Source of the DNA: RHKX01 sp041393495
GTDB taxonomy: Bacteria > Actinomycetota > Thermoleophilia > Solirubrobacterales > 70-9
Reading direction: 5' to 3'
Assembly: GCA_041393495.1 (NCBI GenBank)
Contig: JAWKKA010000015.1
Location: 1-64,000 of the forward strand
Length of the DNA: 64,000 nucleotides
This document shows positions 1 through 9,610 of the stretch, one piece after another (position 1 is the stretch's first letter; each line of letters opens with the position of its first letter). The notes below the pieces were generated by a model. It did not search any database and had not been told where the DNA came from. It saw only the letters and a program-made list of their open reading frames with translations. A program made the translations under genes and the position numbers.

Positions 1-77
1 GCGGGCGCGGGCGGGCCTGATGCTGCGGAGGCGGGCGCAGCGAGACGGGGCCGAAGCACGGGCTACCGCGAGCCCGC

Positions 78-581
78 CTATGCCAACCCCTCGGCCTCAT
101 ACTCGCGCAGGAAGCCCTCGAACTCACGCATATGGCCCTGCTCGTCGCGGAGGATCGTGATCATCATGTCCTCGGTGACCGGGTCGACGTCGGCGGCGAA
201 CTCGCGGATCTCGTTGTAGTAGGTGATCGCCCCGGCCTCGGCCTCGATCACGCCGCGGATCACGTGGGGGATGTCGGTCTGACTGGCGGGCGGCTGCAGG
301 TACTCCTGCTCGGCCGCGAAGCCCTGCGAGCCGGGGACCACCCCGTAGAGCTCCTTGATCCGGGCGGCGAACTGTTGAGCGTGGCCGAGCTCCTCGGTGA
401 CGTCCGCGGCCAGCGACTGCTTGACCTCCTGGGCGCGGACGCCGTCGGGGTTGACCGAGTTGGCCACGTAGCTCATCACCGTTTCGATCTCCATCCAGTA
501 GGCCTTCTCGAGCATCGAGACCAGCTTCTCGCGGTCGGCGCGGCTCGCTTCGGAGAGGATTCCTCGGGAGACTTCTGGCAC
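78..581 (-). CDS. Ferritin-like diiron protein (bacterioferritin/Dps-like fold)
   Basis: A 167-residue all-helical protein with paired metal-binding signatures of the ferritin-like superfamily: an early Glu (EIETVMSY), EELGHAQQF in the second helix, EAEAGAITYYN in the third and DEQGHMREF in the fourth. This spacing suits a four-helix bundle with a carboxylate-bridged diiron site, so iron storage or oxidation is likely. The exact subfamily (bacterioferritin, rubrerythrin-like or DUF2202-like) is not resolved. The start is GTG at 581, chosen because AAGGAG lies nine bases upstream. It is divergent from the hydrolase at 658, with about 75 bp of shared promoter region. Confidence 0.8.
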   Translation of the reverse strand: MPEVSRGILSEASRADREKLVSMLEKAYWMEIETVMSYVANSVNPDGVRAQEVKQSLAADVTEELGHAQQFAARIKELYGVVPGSQGFAAEQEYLQPPASQTDIPHVIRGVIEAEAGAITYYNEIREFAADVDPVTEDMMITILRDEQGHMREFEGFLREYEAEGLA

Positions 582-657
582 GTTCGGTTGCTCCTTGCTC
601 GAATCGGTGCGCGAACCCGCGATCGCATCGGCGGGAGTCGCTAGAAATGCGGTTCGG

Positions 658-1539
658 ATGAACCCTACCCGCCCCGCCTCGACGCTAATCGAGGGCCGGA
701 AGCGAATCGCCGGCGTGCAGACGCGGGCCCTCTCGGTCGAGGGCGAGGGCCCGCCGGCCCTGCTGCTCCACGGCTACGCCGACAGCGCCGACACCTGGCG
801 GGCGCTGCTCGAGCGATTCGCCGCCGCCGGGCGGGCCGCCACCGCGATCGACCTGCGCGGGTTCGGCGCCGCCGAGCCGCTCGACCCGCTCGAATCGCTG
901 CTGCCGCAGTGGGACGCTATGGTCGACGAGGTCGTCCACGAGCTCGACGCCGGCGGCGAGGGCGTCCTCGTCGTCGGCAACTCGCTCGGCGGCTGCCTGG
1001 CGCTGCGGGCTGCCGAGCGCGACGCGCTGCCGGTGGCGGGGATCGTCCCGATCGCGCCCGCCGGCCTGCACATGGCCTCGTGGTTCTCGGCGATCGAGAG
1101 CGAGTGGCTCGTCCGGCTCCTGCGGCTCGCGCCGGTCCCGGTACCGAACGGGATCGTCAGGCCGATCGTCGGCCGCGTCTACAGGACCCTCGCGTTCGCC
1201 GACCCGGCCGCGGCCGACCCCGCCGTCGTCGCGGCCTTCAGCGGCCACCTCGCCAGCTTCGCGCGGAGCATGGGGGTCCTCGACACCGGCCGCCGCCTGC
1301 TCCCCGAGCTCAGCGACCCGTTCGAGCTCGGCAAGATCGACTGCCCGCTGCTTCTGATCTGGGGCGAGCGCGACCGGATGGTCTTCACGACCGGCGCCGA
1401 GCGTGTCCTTCGGACCGTCGACTACTCCGACATCGAGGTGATCCCCGGCTGCGGGCACTGCCCCCAGGTCGAGGATCCCGACCGGCTCGCCGACCTGTTG
1501 CTCGGCTTCCCCGGCAACCTCGAGTACGCGCCGGCCTGA
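658..1539 (+). CDS. Alpha/beta hydrolase
   Basis: This 293-residue protein has the alpha/beta-hydrolase layout: oxyanion motif LLLHGYADS near residue 36, nucleophile elbow GNSLGG with Ser109, an acid in WGERDRM, and the catalytic His in GCGHCPQVEDP near the C-terminus. The lid region contains hydrophobic residues, as in hydrolases of lipophilic esters. Substrate is unknown. An in-frame TTG at 595 could extend it by 21 residues, but that stretch would run into the promoter of the divergent ferritin-like gene, so ATG at 658 is preferred. Confidence 0.8.
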   Translation: MNPTRPASTLIEGRKRIAGVQTRALSVEGEGPPALLLHGYADSADTWRALLERFAAAGRAATAIDLRGFGAAEPLDPLESLLPQWDAMVDEVVHELDAGGEGVLVVGNSLGGCLALRAAERDALPVAGIVPIAPAGLHMASWFSAIESEWLVRLLRLAPVPVPNGIVRPIVGRVYRTLAFADPAAADPAVVAAFSGHLASFARSMGVLDTGRRLLPELSDPFELGKIDCPLLLIWGERDRMVFTTGAERVLRTVDYSDIEVIPGCGHCPQVEDPDRLADLLLGFPGNLEYAPA

Positions 1540-1590
1540 CCCCGGGCGGCGGGGTTCGACCCAGCGGCGGATCCGGCGTGGGATGCGGGA

Positions 1591-4500
1591 TCAGGCCGAG
1601 GCGGCGTCGGCCGCGGGCTCGCCGACCTCGGCAACGACCGTGCCGTCGCCGGCGACATCGCCGTCCGGCGGCAGCTCGCCGCCGCGCTCGGTACCGGCGA
1701 TCAACTCGTCCGGCTTCGGCTCGTCGGGGACGAAGCCGGACTTCATCCCGAAGTAGACGGCCTGCGGGTGATGGGCGACGATCGCCACCGTCGATTGCTC
1801 CGGATCGACCGCCCAGCCGGACGAAAGGCGCATGCCGAGCTCGTCGAGCCGCAGCAGGCGCCAGACCTTCTCGTGCTCGGACTGCTCCGGGCAGGCCGGG
1901 TATCCCCACGAGTAGCGCCTGCCCTGGGAGGGGTCGATCCCGAGCGTCGCCCGCGCCCGCGCGTGCAGCCACTCGGCCATCCCCTCGGCCGACTGGACGC
2001 CGAGCCCGTGTACGAAGAGCTGCTCGGCGAACTCGCCGTCGCGCTCGAGCTGCTCGATCCGGCGGGTCACCTCGGGCCCCGCGGTGACCGCCTGAAGGAC
2101 GACCACGTCGCGCTGGGTCGGGTGCGGATCGTCCGCGAGCGGGCGGAAGAAGTCGGCGAGGCAGATCCGGTCGTGGCGGGGCTGGCGCGGGAAGACGAGC
2201 CGCTCGAGCTCGCGCTCGGGGTCGGCGGGATCGAAGACGACGAGCTCGTTGCCGTCGGCGTTGCACGGGAAGTAGCCGATCCGCGCCCGCGGCTCGAGGT
2301 AGTCCTGCTCGGCCCACATCCGCTCGAGCCGCGCCCGGAAGCCCTCCTCGTCACCGTCGCCCTCGACGATCCGCCGCCACTCCTCGCCCTTCTTGCCGCG
2401 GCCGCCCCAGTGGAGCTTGAAGAGCACGTGGCGGTCGAGATAGGGGAAGACCTCGTCGAGGTCGACGTCGACGTCGAAGACGCCGAGCTGCACCTCCGGC
2501 ACCGGGGTCGTCGTGCTCACGGCCGAGCGCACCGAGTCGTCGCTGGTCGGCGGCGCGTCGTCGCGCTCGACCGGCACCTCATGGAGCTTCCGCGCCTCGT
2601 CGCGGATCTTCGTCACGAGCGCCTCCCGCGCCTCGTCGTCGACCAGGGCATCGACGGTGTCGAGGCCGACGAAGGCGTCCTTGCAGTAGAAGACGCCGGG
2701 CCCGTAGACCTCGTCGGACTCGCGCCCGTGCGGGTAGAGCGCGCGGCGCCCGAAATCGCGGTTGATCGCTGCGCCGCCGATCAGGACCGGGAAGTCGAGC
2801 TCGCGCTGATGGAGCTCCTGGATGCAGGCGGGCATCTGCTTCGAGGTCGAGACGAGCAGCGCCGACAGGCCGATCGCGTCGGCCTCGTGATCGACCGCCG
2901 CGTCGATGATCTGCTCGATCGGGACCTGCTTGCCGAGGTCGACCACGGTGTAGCCGTTGTTGGTCAGGATCGTGTTGACGAGCGACTTGCCGATGTCGTG
3001 GACGTCGCCGAACACCGTCGCGATCACGACCGTGCCCTTCGTGTGGCCCTCGATCCGGTCGAGATAGCGCTCGAGCCGGGCCACGGCCCGCTTCATCACC
3101 TCGGCCGACTGCAGCACGAACGGCAGGATCAGCTCGCCGGCGCCGAACTTGTCGCCGACCTCCTTCATCGCCGGCAGCAGGACGTCGTTCAGGGTCGGGA
3201 CGGCGCCGATCTTGTCGACCGAGCGATCGATCCACTCCTCGACGCCCTCCTTGCGGCGGCGGAGGATCTGGAAGTGCAGCGCCTCCTCGGGCTCCATCCC
3301 GTCGGTCGGATCACCGCTCTCGGCCTCCTCCTCGGCGGGCCCCTTGCTCTCGAAGTGGGCGATGAAGCGCTCGAGCGCATCGTCGGAGCGGTTCAGGACG
3401 AGGTCGTCGGCGAGCTCGCGCTCGACGGCCGCGATCTCGGCGTAGGGAGTGATGTGGTTCGGGTTGACCATCGCCAGGTCGAGGCCCGCCTCGACGCAGT
3501 GGTGCAGGAAGGCCGAGTTGAGGACCGCCCGGGCGCCTGCGGAGATCCCGAACGAGACGTTCGAGACGCCGAGCGACGTCTTCACCCCCGGCAGCCCGGC
3601 CTTGATCCGGCGGATTCCATCGATCGTCTCGACCGCCGAGGGCCGCCACTCCTCGTCGCCGGTCGTCAGCGTGAACGTCAGCGCGTCGAAGATCAGCAGC
3701 TCCGGGTCGAGACCGTGCTCGTCGCAGGCGAGACGATGGATCTCGCGCGCGACCTCGAGCTTGCGTTCGGCCGTCTTCGCCATCCCCCGCTCGTCGATCG
3801 TCAGCGCGATCAGCGCCGCGCCGTGGCGGATCGCGATCGGAACGACACGATCGAGCTTTGCGCGTCCCGCCTCGAGGTTGACCGAGTTGACGATCGCCCG
3901 GCCGGGGATCCGCTCCAGCGCCGCCTCGATCACCTCCGGCTCGGTCGAGTCGACCTGGATCGGCGCCGGCTGGCTGAGCGAGATCCGGCTCACGGTCTCC
4001 CCCATCTGCGCGTCCTCGTCCTGGCGCTCGGTCAGCGCCACGCAGACGTCGAGGACGTGGGCGCCGCCCTCGACCTGGTCCTCGGCGACCCGGACGAGCC
4101 CCTCGTAGTCGTCGGCGAGCAGCAGCTCCTTGGCCCGCTTCGACCCCTGCGAGTTGACGCGCTCGCCGACCAGGGTCGGGCGCGGCTCCTGAACGAGGTC
4201 GACCGCGGTCATCATGCTCGCGAGGCGCGGCGGGCCCGGCGCCGGCCGCGGCGCCGGCTCGATCCCGCGGACGCGCTCGGCGATCGCGGCCACGTGCTCG
4301 GGCGTGGTGCCGCAGCAGCCACCGACCAGGCCGACGCCGTGGCGCTCGACGAACTCGCCGAGGACCGTGGCGATCTGCTCGGGCGTCTCCGGGAAGATCG
4401 TCTCGCCGTCGGGCCCCTGCAGCGGCAGGCCGGCGTTGGGGATGCAGTGGACCGGCAGCGGCGAGTGCTCGCCGAGGTAGCGGATCGCGTCGCGCATGTC

Positions 4501-5196
4501 CTCGGGGCCGGTCGAGCAGTTGAGCCCGACGATGTCGACCCTCATCCCCTCGAGGATCGCCAGCACGGCCTCGATGTCGGTGCCGAGAAGCATCTTGCCG
4601 CCGTTCGGAAGCAGCGAGACGGAGGCCTGGATCGGGACCGTCCGGCCGACCCGCGCGAACGCCTCGCGGGCGCCGACGATCGCGGCCCGGACCTCGAGGA
4701 TGTCCTGGGCGGTCTCGATGATCAGCAGGTCGACGCCGCCTTCGACGAGCGCCCCGGCCTGCTCGTCGAAGACCGCGACGAGGCGCGCGAAGCTGATGTC
4801 GCCGAGCGTCGGGTCGTCGCTGGCGGGCAGAAAGCCGGTCGGGCCGATCGAGCCGGCCACGAACCGCTCCGGGCCGGCGGCCGCGCGGGCGATCTCGGCC
4901 GCCCGCCGGTTGATCTCGACGGTCCGCTCGCCGAGCCCCCACTCGTCGAGCTTCAGTCGCGAGCCCTGGAAGGAGTCGGTCTCGACGACCTCGGCCCCGG
5001 CGGCGAGCATCGACTCGTGGACCCCGGCGATGACGTCGGGGCGGTGGAGGACGAGCGCCTCGTGACATCTGCCCGGGAGCCCCCCGTAGTCCTCGCTGGA
5101 CAGGTCGAAGCGCTCGAGCGTCGCCCCCATCCCACCGTCGAAGACGATGATGCGTTCGCGGACGGCGGCGAGGATGTCGCGTTCGGATTGGCTCAT
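1591..5196 (-). CDS. metH: Cobalamin-dependent methionine synthase
   Basis: The 1201-residue protein has all four MetH modules. The homocysteine-binding barrel carries zinc cysteines in GLNCSTGP (about 225) and GGCCGTTPEH (about 293). The pterin (methyltetrahydrofolate) domain spans about 330-600. The cobalamin cap and Rossmann domain carry the DVHDIG histidine (about 733), which ligates cobalt. The C-terminal AdoMet activation domain carries RRYSWGYPACP (about 1099). It transfers the methyl group of 5-methyltetrahydrofolate to homocysteine, and because the activation domain is present it should be rescued by reductive methylation. The start is ATG at 5196. GGAGG lies 10 bases upstream and overlaps the terminal helix of the riboswitch. 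Length is typical of full MetH. Confidence 0.96.
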   Translation of the reverse strand: MSQSERDILAAVRERIIVFDGGMGATLERFDLSSEDYGGLPGRCHEALVLHRPDVIAGVHESMLAAGAEVVETDSFQGSRLKLDEWGLGERTVEINRRAAEIARAAAGPERFVAGSIGPTGFLPASDDPTLGDISFARLVAVFDEQAGALVEGGVDLLIIETAQDILEVRAAIVGAREAFARVGRTVPIQASVSLLPNGGKMLLGTDIEAVLAILEGMRVDIVGLNCSTGPEDMRDAIRYLGEHSPLPVHCIPNAGLPLQGPDGETIFPETPEQIATVLGEFVERHGVGLVGGCCGTTPEHVAAIAERVRGIEPAPRPAPGPPRLASMMTAVDLVQEPRPTLVGERVNSQGSKRAKELLLADDYEGLVRVAEDQVEGGAHVLDVCVALTERQDEDAQMGETVSRISLSQPAPIQVDSTEPEVIEAALERIPGRAIVNSVNLEAGRAKLDRVVPIAIRHGAALIALTIDERGMAKTAERKLEVAREIHRLACDEHGLDPELLIFDALTFTLTTGDEEWRPSAVETIDGIRRIKAGLPGVKTSLGVSNVSFGISAGARAVLNSAFLHHCVEAGLDLAMVNPNHITPYAEIAAVERELADDLVLNRSDDALERFIAHFESKGPAEEEAESGDPTDGMEPEEALHFQILRRRKEGVEEWIDRSVDKIGAVPTLNDVLLPAMKEVGDKFGAGELILPFVLQSAEVMKRAVARLERYLDRIEGHTKGTVVIATVFGDVHDIGKSLVNTILTNNGYTVVDLGKQVPIEQIIDAAVDHEADAIGLSALLVSTSKQMPACIQELHQRELDFPVLIGGAAINRDFGRRALYPHGRESDEVYGPGVFYCKDAFVGLDTVDALVDDEAREALVTKIRDEARKLHEVPVERDDAPPTSDDSVRSAVSTTTPVPEVQLGVFDVDVDLDEVFPYLDRHVLFKLHWGGRGKKGEEWRRIVEGDGDEEGFRARLERMWAEQDYLEPRARIGYFPCNADGNELVVFDPADPERELERLVFPRQPRHDRICLADFFRPLADDPHPTQRDVVVLQAVTAGPEVTRRIEQLERDGEFAEQLFVHGLGVQSAEGMAEWLHARARATLGIDPSQGRRYSWGYPACPEQSEHEKVWRLLRLDELGMRLSSGWAVDPEQSTVAIVAHHPQAVYFGMKSGFVPDEPKPDELIAGTERGGELPPDGDVAGDGTVVAEVGEPAADAASA

Positions 5197-5209
5197 TCGG
5201 GAGGTGCCT

Positions 5210-5306
5210 CCATCGTTCCCGGCGGTCGCACCGTGCCCCGCCGATCTCCAGACGGCGCCGGTTGCGGCGGCTTCCGAGGTCCGGGTCCCTCAACCGCTCT
5301 AGATGG
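5210..5306 (-). promoter_or_regulatory. SAM-I-like (S-box) riboswitch upstream of metH
   Basis: Read on the minus strand, the 97-nt leader matches the S-box core in order. It has UAGAGCGGUUGAGGGAC, then a GGACC variant of GGCCC, GAAGCCGCCGCAACC, a short P3 arm (CGCC...GGCG), the GGUGCGACC block and a closing GAUGG. P1 is formed by CCAUC (5306-5302) with GAUGG (5214-5210). The metH Shine-Dalgarno GGAGG occupies 5211-5207, so the 3' strand of P1 runs into the ribosome-binding site. When SAM stabilises P1, initiation should be blocked; this mechanism is inferred. The match is by eye, and the GGCCCNAUGAA portion deviates from consensus. Confidence 0.75.
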
Positions 5307-5366
5307 CCGAGCTACAAGGATAGCGGCGGCACCGACGAGCGCCTTCCGTGGCGGCAGCCCGCGTCG

Positions 5367-7685
5367 CTACGCCCGGATCCGCTCGTCCGATTCGTGGATC
5401 GGCCGCAACCGCACCGGGGCGGCGCTGATCGCCCGCAGGCGAACGTCCGACCAGCTCATGCCCTCGCGGACGAGGGCGGGAACGCCGAGGCCGACGGCGG
5501 TCGCGATCTCGACCGCCTGGAGGATGACGCCGTAGGCGAGGGCATCGGCGGCGCCGACCCCGTAGCCGGTCGCCAGGACGCTGATCACGGCAAGCTGGAA
5601 GACGCCGATGTTCGACGGCGTCGCCGGGACGACCGCAGTGACGTTGACCGCGAACAGCACCGCCGCCGCGCCGCCGACGCCGATCGCTCCGTCGAGGCCC
5701 ATCGCGACGGCAAGCGCGTAGCAGGCGACGACCTGGATCGCCCAGGCGAGAAGCTGCATCGTCGCCGCGAGCGGCGCCCGCCGCGGGTCGCGGAAGACGG
5801 CGAGGCCGGTCCGGACCCGGACGAGCGCGTCGCGGAGCATCCCGGCGAGGCGGGCGACGCGCCCGCTGCCCGACCGCCGGACGACGGTCGGCGCGGCGAT
5901 AACCGCGACCAGCAGCATCGCCGGCGCGAGGCTGACGAGGAAGAGGTGCTCGGAGTTGCGGTGGAAGAGGTCGGTGGTGCTGACGATCACGACGCCGAGG
6001 GCCACGAGCGCGACGATGTTGAGCACGGTCTGCGAGACGAGGGTCCCGAGCAGGATCGGGAACGTCTCGCGGAAGCGGCCGATCCGGCGGGCGATGATCA
6101 TCGCCCTCGCGGGCTCGCCGACGCGGGCCGGGAGCGTCGCCGACATCAGCACGCCGATCATCGTCGCCGACGTGAAGTCGCGGCGGCGCAGGGCGGCGAC
6201 GGGAAGGGCGGAGCGGGCTGCCTGAAACCAGGCGCCGGCACGGAAGAACATCGAGGCGCACATCAGCGCCGTCGCGACCAGGATCCAGGCGAGATCGGAG
6301 CGCACCGCGCTCTCGACGACCGAGTCGAACCCGATCCGGCGCGCGGCGAGCAGCGTCAGCCCGGCGCCGGCGGCGACGCCGGCGCCGACGCCGATCCGGC
6401 GGGCGATCCGGCGACGGCGCGAGGTGGTGTCGACGGGGACCGGCTCCGGCGCCGGAATCCTCGCGGCGGGAGCGCGCGGCAGCCCGTCGGCGGGAGCGAA
6501 GCCCCAACGAACGGCGGCACGGGTCAGCCGATCGGCCGGCTGCGGGACATCGACCGCGCGCTCGTAGACCCGCTCGACCCGGGCGGCGATGCGCGGCCAC
6601 GCGAACCGCTCGGCGCTGCGGCGGGCGGCGACCCCCATCGCGGCGCGCCGTTGCGGCTCGACGTGGAAGCGGAGCAGCTCCTCGGCAAGCCGTTGCGGGT
6701 CCCCGGGCGGGATCAGGACGCCGTCGACGCCGTGCTCGACGACGTCGGAGTAGCCGGCGATCTCGGACGCGAGGACGGGGGTCCCCGACGCGAAGGCCTC
6801 GGTCAGGACCATCCCGAAGCTCTCGCCGGAGAGCGACGGAGCGCAGAGGACGTCGGCGGCGGCGAGCTCCTCCCAGAGGCGTTCACGCGAGACGGCGCCG
6901 AGCGCCTCGATCCCGGCGAGCGCAGCCGGGTCGGCGAGGTTGCGCTCGATGTCCTCGCACGCGGGGCCGACGACGACGAGGCGCGCCGGGACGTGCTCGA
7001 CGAGGGCCTCGAAGGCGCGCAGCAGGACCGGCAGGCCCTTCCGCTCCTCGGCCCGCCCGACGAACAGCAGCCGCAGCCCCTCCGCGTCGGCCTCCGCGAG
7101 CCGGCCCGCGGCCGAGAGCTCGACGTCGACGCCGTTCGGGATGATCTCGTAGTTGCCCCCGTACCAGCGCCGGCCCGTCCACTCGGCGGCCTCGGAGACG
7201 GCGATCCGGGCACTGAGCTGATTGAACTTGCGCCGGGCGCCGACCGCGATCGCGATCTGCTGCGGCAGCCGGCGCGGCCCGTAGGCATGGAAGGTGCCCA
7301 CGACCGGCGCTCCCGCGAACCCGGTCGCGTCCCAGCCCAGGGTCGGCGCCGGCGGCTCCTGGACGTGGACGACATCGAAGCCGCCGCCGCGAAGCTCGCG
7401 GCGGAGCTTCGCGATCGCGTCGGGGAAGACCGAGAGGTTCGAGACGGCGCCGTTGGCGCTGAAGCCGACCGTGCGCCCGAGCGGGGTCAGGTACTCCGGC
7501 AGCGGCCGGGGCCGCGGCGCAGCGCCGCGATGGAGCGTACGGCTGAGGCGATCCGGCGGGTCCCACGGCGCAAGGACCCTGACATCGTTGCCCCGGGCGA
7601 TCAGCTGCTCGGCGAGCGCCTGGGTGTGCCGGTTGACGCCCCCCTCATACGTCCACGAGTAAGGCGTGACGAGGGCAATGCGCAT
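5367..7685 (-). CDS. GT4 glycosyltransferase fused to an MprF/UPF0104-type flippase domain
   Basis: This 772-residue protein has two parts. Residues 1 to about 375 form a GT-B family 4 glycosyltransferase: a glycine-rich N-terminal loop in TPYSWTYEGGVNRH, LFVGRAEERKGLP, and the E-x7-E nucleotide-sugar motif in GESFGMVLTEAFASG near 292. After a Pro/Arg-rich linker, about residues 430-760 hold some eight hydrophobic segments with the pattern of lysylphosphatidylglycerol synthase TM/UPF0104 flippase proteins, including RVGEPARA. The likely role is to glycosylate a membrane lipid and move it across the membrane; lipid and sugar are unknown. It starts 14 bp after the stop of the membrane gene at 7700, so the two are probably one operon. 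Confidence 0.82.
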   Translation of the reverse strand: MRIALVTPYSWTYEGGVNRHTQALAEQLIARGNDVRVLAPWDPPDRLSRTLHRGAAPRPRPLPEYLTPLGRTVGFSANGAVSNLSVFPDAIAKLRRELRGGGFDVVHVQEPPAPTLGWDATGFAGAPVVGTFHAYGPRRLPQQIAIAVGARRKFNQLSARIAVSEAAEWTGRRWYGGNYEIIPNGVDVELSAAGRLAEADAEGLRLLFVGRAEERKGLPVLLRAFEALVEHVPARLVVVGPACEDIERNLADPAALAGIEALGAVSRERLWEELAAADVLCAPSLSGESFGMVLTEAFASGTPVLASEIAGYSDVVEHGVDGVLIPPGDPQRLAEELLRFHVEPQRRAAMGVAARRSAERFAWPRIAARVERVYERAVDVPQPADRLTRAAVRWGFAPADGLPRAPAARIPAPEPVPVDTTSRRRRIARRIGVGAGVAAGAGLTLLAARRIGFDSVVESAVRSDLAWILVATALMCASMFFRAGAWFQAARSALPVAALRRRDFTSATMIGVLMSATLPARVGEPARAMIIARRIGRFRETFPILLGTLVSQTVLNIVALVALGVVIVSTTDLFHRNSEHLFLVSLAPAMLLVAVIAAPTVVRRSGSGRVARLAGMLRDALVRVRTGLAVFRDPRRAPLAATMQLLAWAIQVVACYALAVAMGLDGAIGVGGAAAVLFAVNVTAVVPATPSNIGVFQLAVISVLATGYGVGAADALAYGVILQAVEIATAVGLGVPALVREGMSWSDVRLRAISAAPVRLRPIHESDERIRA

Positions 7686-7699
7686 TCTTCGGGTTGAGG

Positions 7700-9610
7700 T
7701 TAGCCGGTGTCACGGTCGCCCGCCGGGACGCGGCTGCCCCAGGCGAGCCCGCAGAACGCGGCGACGTAGCCCGTGCCGACCATCAGCAGCAGCGCCGCCG
7801 AATCGTTGGCCAGGGTGCCGACCACGGTCGCGGCCACGGCGCCGGCGGTGCCGGCGAGCGCAGCGGGTCGGTCGCCGAACCAGCCGATCACCTGGCGGCG
7901 GAAGGCGATCGCCACCGCGATCGCGGCCAGCGCGGCGACGAAGAAGGGCGAGCCGATGTAGCGGGGGAAGCTGCGCGCCGCCAGGGTGATCCTCCGGTCG
8001 AAGACGTCACCGAGCTCGTCCAGGCCACCCGCAGCGAGCACCGAGCGGGTCAGGTGCGAGTCGCCGGGGACCACGAGGTCGATGACGATCAGCGTCGCCA
8101 GGGCAACGAGCGGGGCGACGACGACGAGCGCCGCCCTGCGAAAGCCGAGCCGGAGCGCGACGATCACGGTGGCCGCGGCGCCGGCCGGAAAGGTGATCGC
8201 GGCGCCGACGTCGGCGCCGAACCGCCCGGGCGCGAACGCGAGGACGGCGGCCGCGGTAACCGCCACCGCAGCGGCCGCCACGGCGCGGCGCGGATCGGGC
8301 GGATCGACGGCGGTCACCGCCGCCCCGGTCCCGAGCAGGAGCATCGCCGCGATCGCCGCCTCGAGCTCGTTGCCGATCCCGAAGAAGCGAACGCCGAGGC
8401 CCGGGTTCGGGCCGAGCAGCGAGATCGCCGTCAGCGGCGACCCGACGACGACGTCGACGGCGGTCGCGAGGATCGAGATCGCGGCGGCCAGCGCGAACGC
8501 GCCGTAGCCGGCGCGACGACCGAGCCGGTGGCGCAACGTCACGAACGCGAGCGCTGCGAGCAGCGGAGCGCCGAAGCCGACGATCAGGCGCTCGCCGAGC
8601 TCGCTCGGCTCGATCGCGGCGGTGAGCAGCAGGATCGCCGGGACGATCGCCATCGCGACCGCGAACACGACCAGCGCGGCGCCCGTGAGGCTGCGGCGGA
8701 GGGCGACGACCGTGAGCAGGACCGCGACCCAGATCACGAGGTTGACCGCCAGCACCTCCCAGCGGCGGCTCGACACCTCGCCGAGCCGCGCCTCGCGGGC
8801 GGCGACGGCCGCGGCCGTGAGATCGCCTCCGGTCGGCGTGATCGCGCGGCCGTCGACGTCGTCGGGGACGGCGATCCCGTAGCGGTCGAGGAGCGTCGGC
8901 AGCAGGTCGGTGGCGAGCACGTATCCGCCCATCCGCGTCGAGTCGGAGGTGATCGCGTGGCCGTCGAACCCTGCGCCGGCGATGCCGACGGCGAGCAGGT
9001 CGCGCTCAGGGGGCGGCCGCTCGAGGGCGATCAGAAGGTCGCCGCGACCCGGACGGAGGCGTCCGGCGAGGCCGCGAAGCTCGTCCGGCCGCGCGCTCAG
9101 GATCGTGACGCCCGGACAGATGCCGGGCGCGCACGAATCGGTCCGCTCGATCCGTCCGTCGCGGTCGGCGGCGATCAGCGCCGGCGACCCGGCCAGCGAC
9201 CGCGCCGCGATCCTGATGCCGGCGTCCTTCAGGGTCGATGCGAGCAGGCCCGGCTCGAGGTCGGCCGGCGCTCCGTCCGCACGAGCGACCACGCGCGCCC
9301 AGAGGTCGGCGGGGACGCGATCGCCGGTCACGTACAGGGGCGGCAGCGGCTCCGGGTACAGCGACCCGAACACCCGGTTGCCCTGTCCGATGTCGAGGTA
9401 GGTCTGACCCGCCGGGACGCGGCCGAGCCCGGCGCTCATCACCCCCGGCGCGATCCCGGGCACGGCGGCGGCGATCTCCTCGACGCCGGTGCCCGGCGGC
9501 AGCATCGCGATCGTGATCCGGGGCTGTGGGGGGGCGGCCGACGCGGGCCCGGCGGCGAGCGCCAACAGGGCGAGCGCTAGCATCGCGACCATGGCCGAGC
9601 GGACGTTCAT
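7700..9610 (-). CDS. Large membrane protein with signal peptide and exported N-terminal domain
   Basis: I do not recognise a named family for the whole protein. It begins with a signal peptide (hydrophobic run ending near AAGPASA), followed by about 260 exported residues. The end of that domain (TSDSTRMGGYVLATDLLPTLL and RYGI) resembles the terminal strands of alkaline-phosphatase-superfamily enzymes. The C-terminal half has about ten transmembrane helices with conserved-looking loops (NPGLGVRFFGIGNELEA, GRFGADVGAAITFPAGA). The start is uncertain: ATG 9610 is preferred over GTG 9619 or ATG 9592. It is upstream of, and probably co-transcribed with, the glycosyltransferase-flippase, so a role in the same envelope-lipid pathway is plausible. 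Confidence 0.65.
   Translation of the reverse strand: MNVRSAMVAMLALALLALAAGPASAAPPQPRITIAMLPPGTGVEEIAAAVPGIAPGVMSAGLGRVPAGQTYLDIGQGNRVFGSLYPEPLPPLYVTGDRVPADLWARVVARADGAPADLEPGLLASTLKDAGIRIAARSLAGSPALIAADRDGRIERTDSCAPGICPGVTILSARPDELRGLAGRLRPGRGDLLIALERPPPERDLLAVGIAGAGFDGHAITSDSTRMGGYVLATDLLPTLLDRYGIAVPDDVDGRAITPTGGDLTAAAVAAREARLGEVSSRRWEVLAVNLVIWVAVLLTVVALRRSLTGAALVVFAVAMAIVPAILLLTAAIEPSELGERLIVGFGAPLLAALAFVTLRHRLGRRAGYGAFALAAAISILATAVDVVVGSPLTAISLLGPNPGLGVRFFGIGNELEAAIAAMLLLGTGAAVTAVDPPDPRRAVAAAAVAVTAAAVLAFAPGRFGADVGAAITFPAGAAATVIVALRLGFRRAALVVVAPLVALATLIVIDLVVPGDSHLTRSVLAAGGLDELGDVFDRRITLAARSFPRYIGSPFFVAALAAIAVAIAFRRQVIGWFGDRPAALAGTAGAVAATVVGTLANDSAALLLMVGTGYVAAFCGLAWGSRVPAGDRDTG

Noticed and set aside
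1768..5535. Long plus-strand open frame of over 1200 codons across the metH region
   Set aside because: It is the antisense of metH; its translation is low-complexity Asp/Arg/Leu-rich text typical of third-position GC bias, whereas the minus strand carries every MetH motif.
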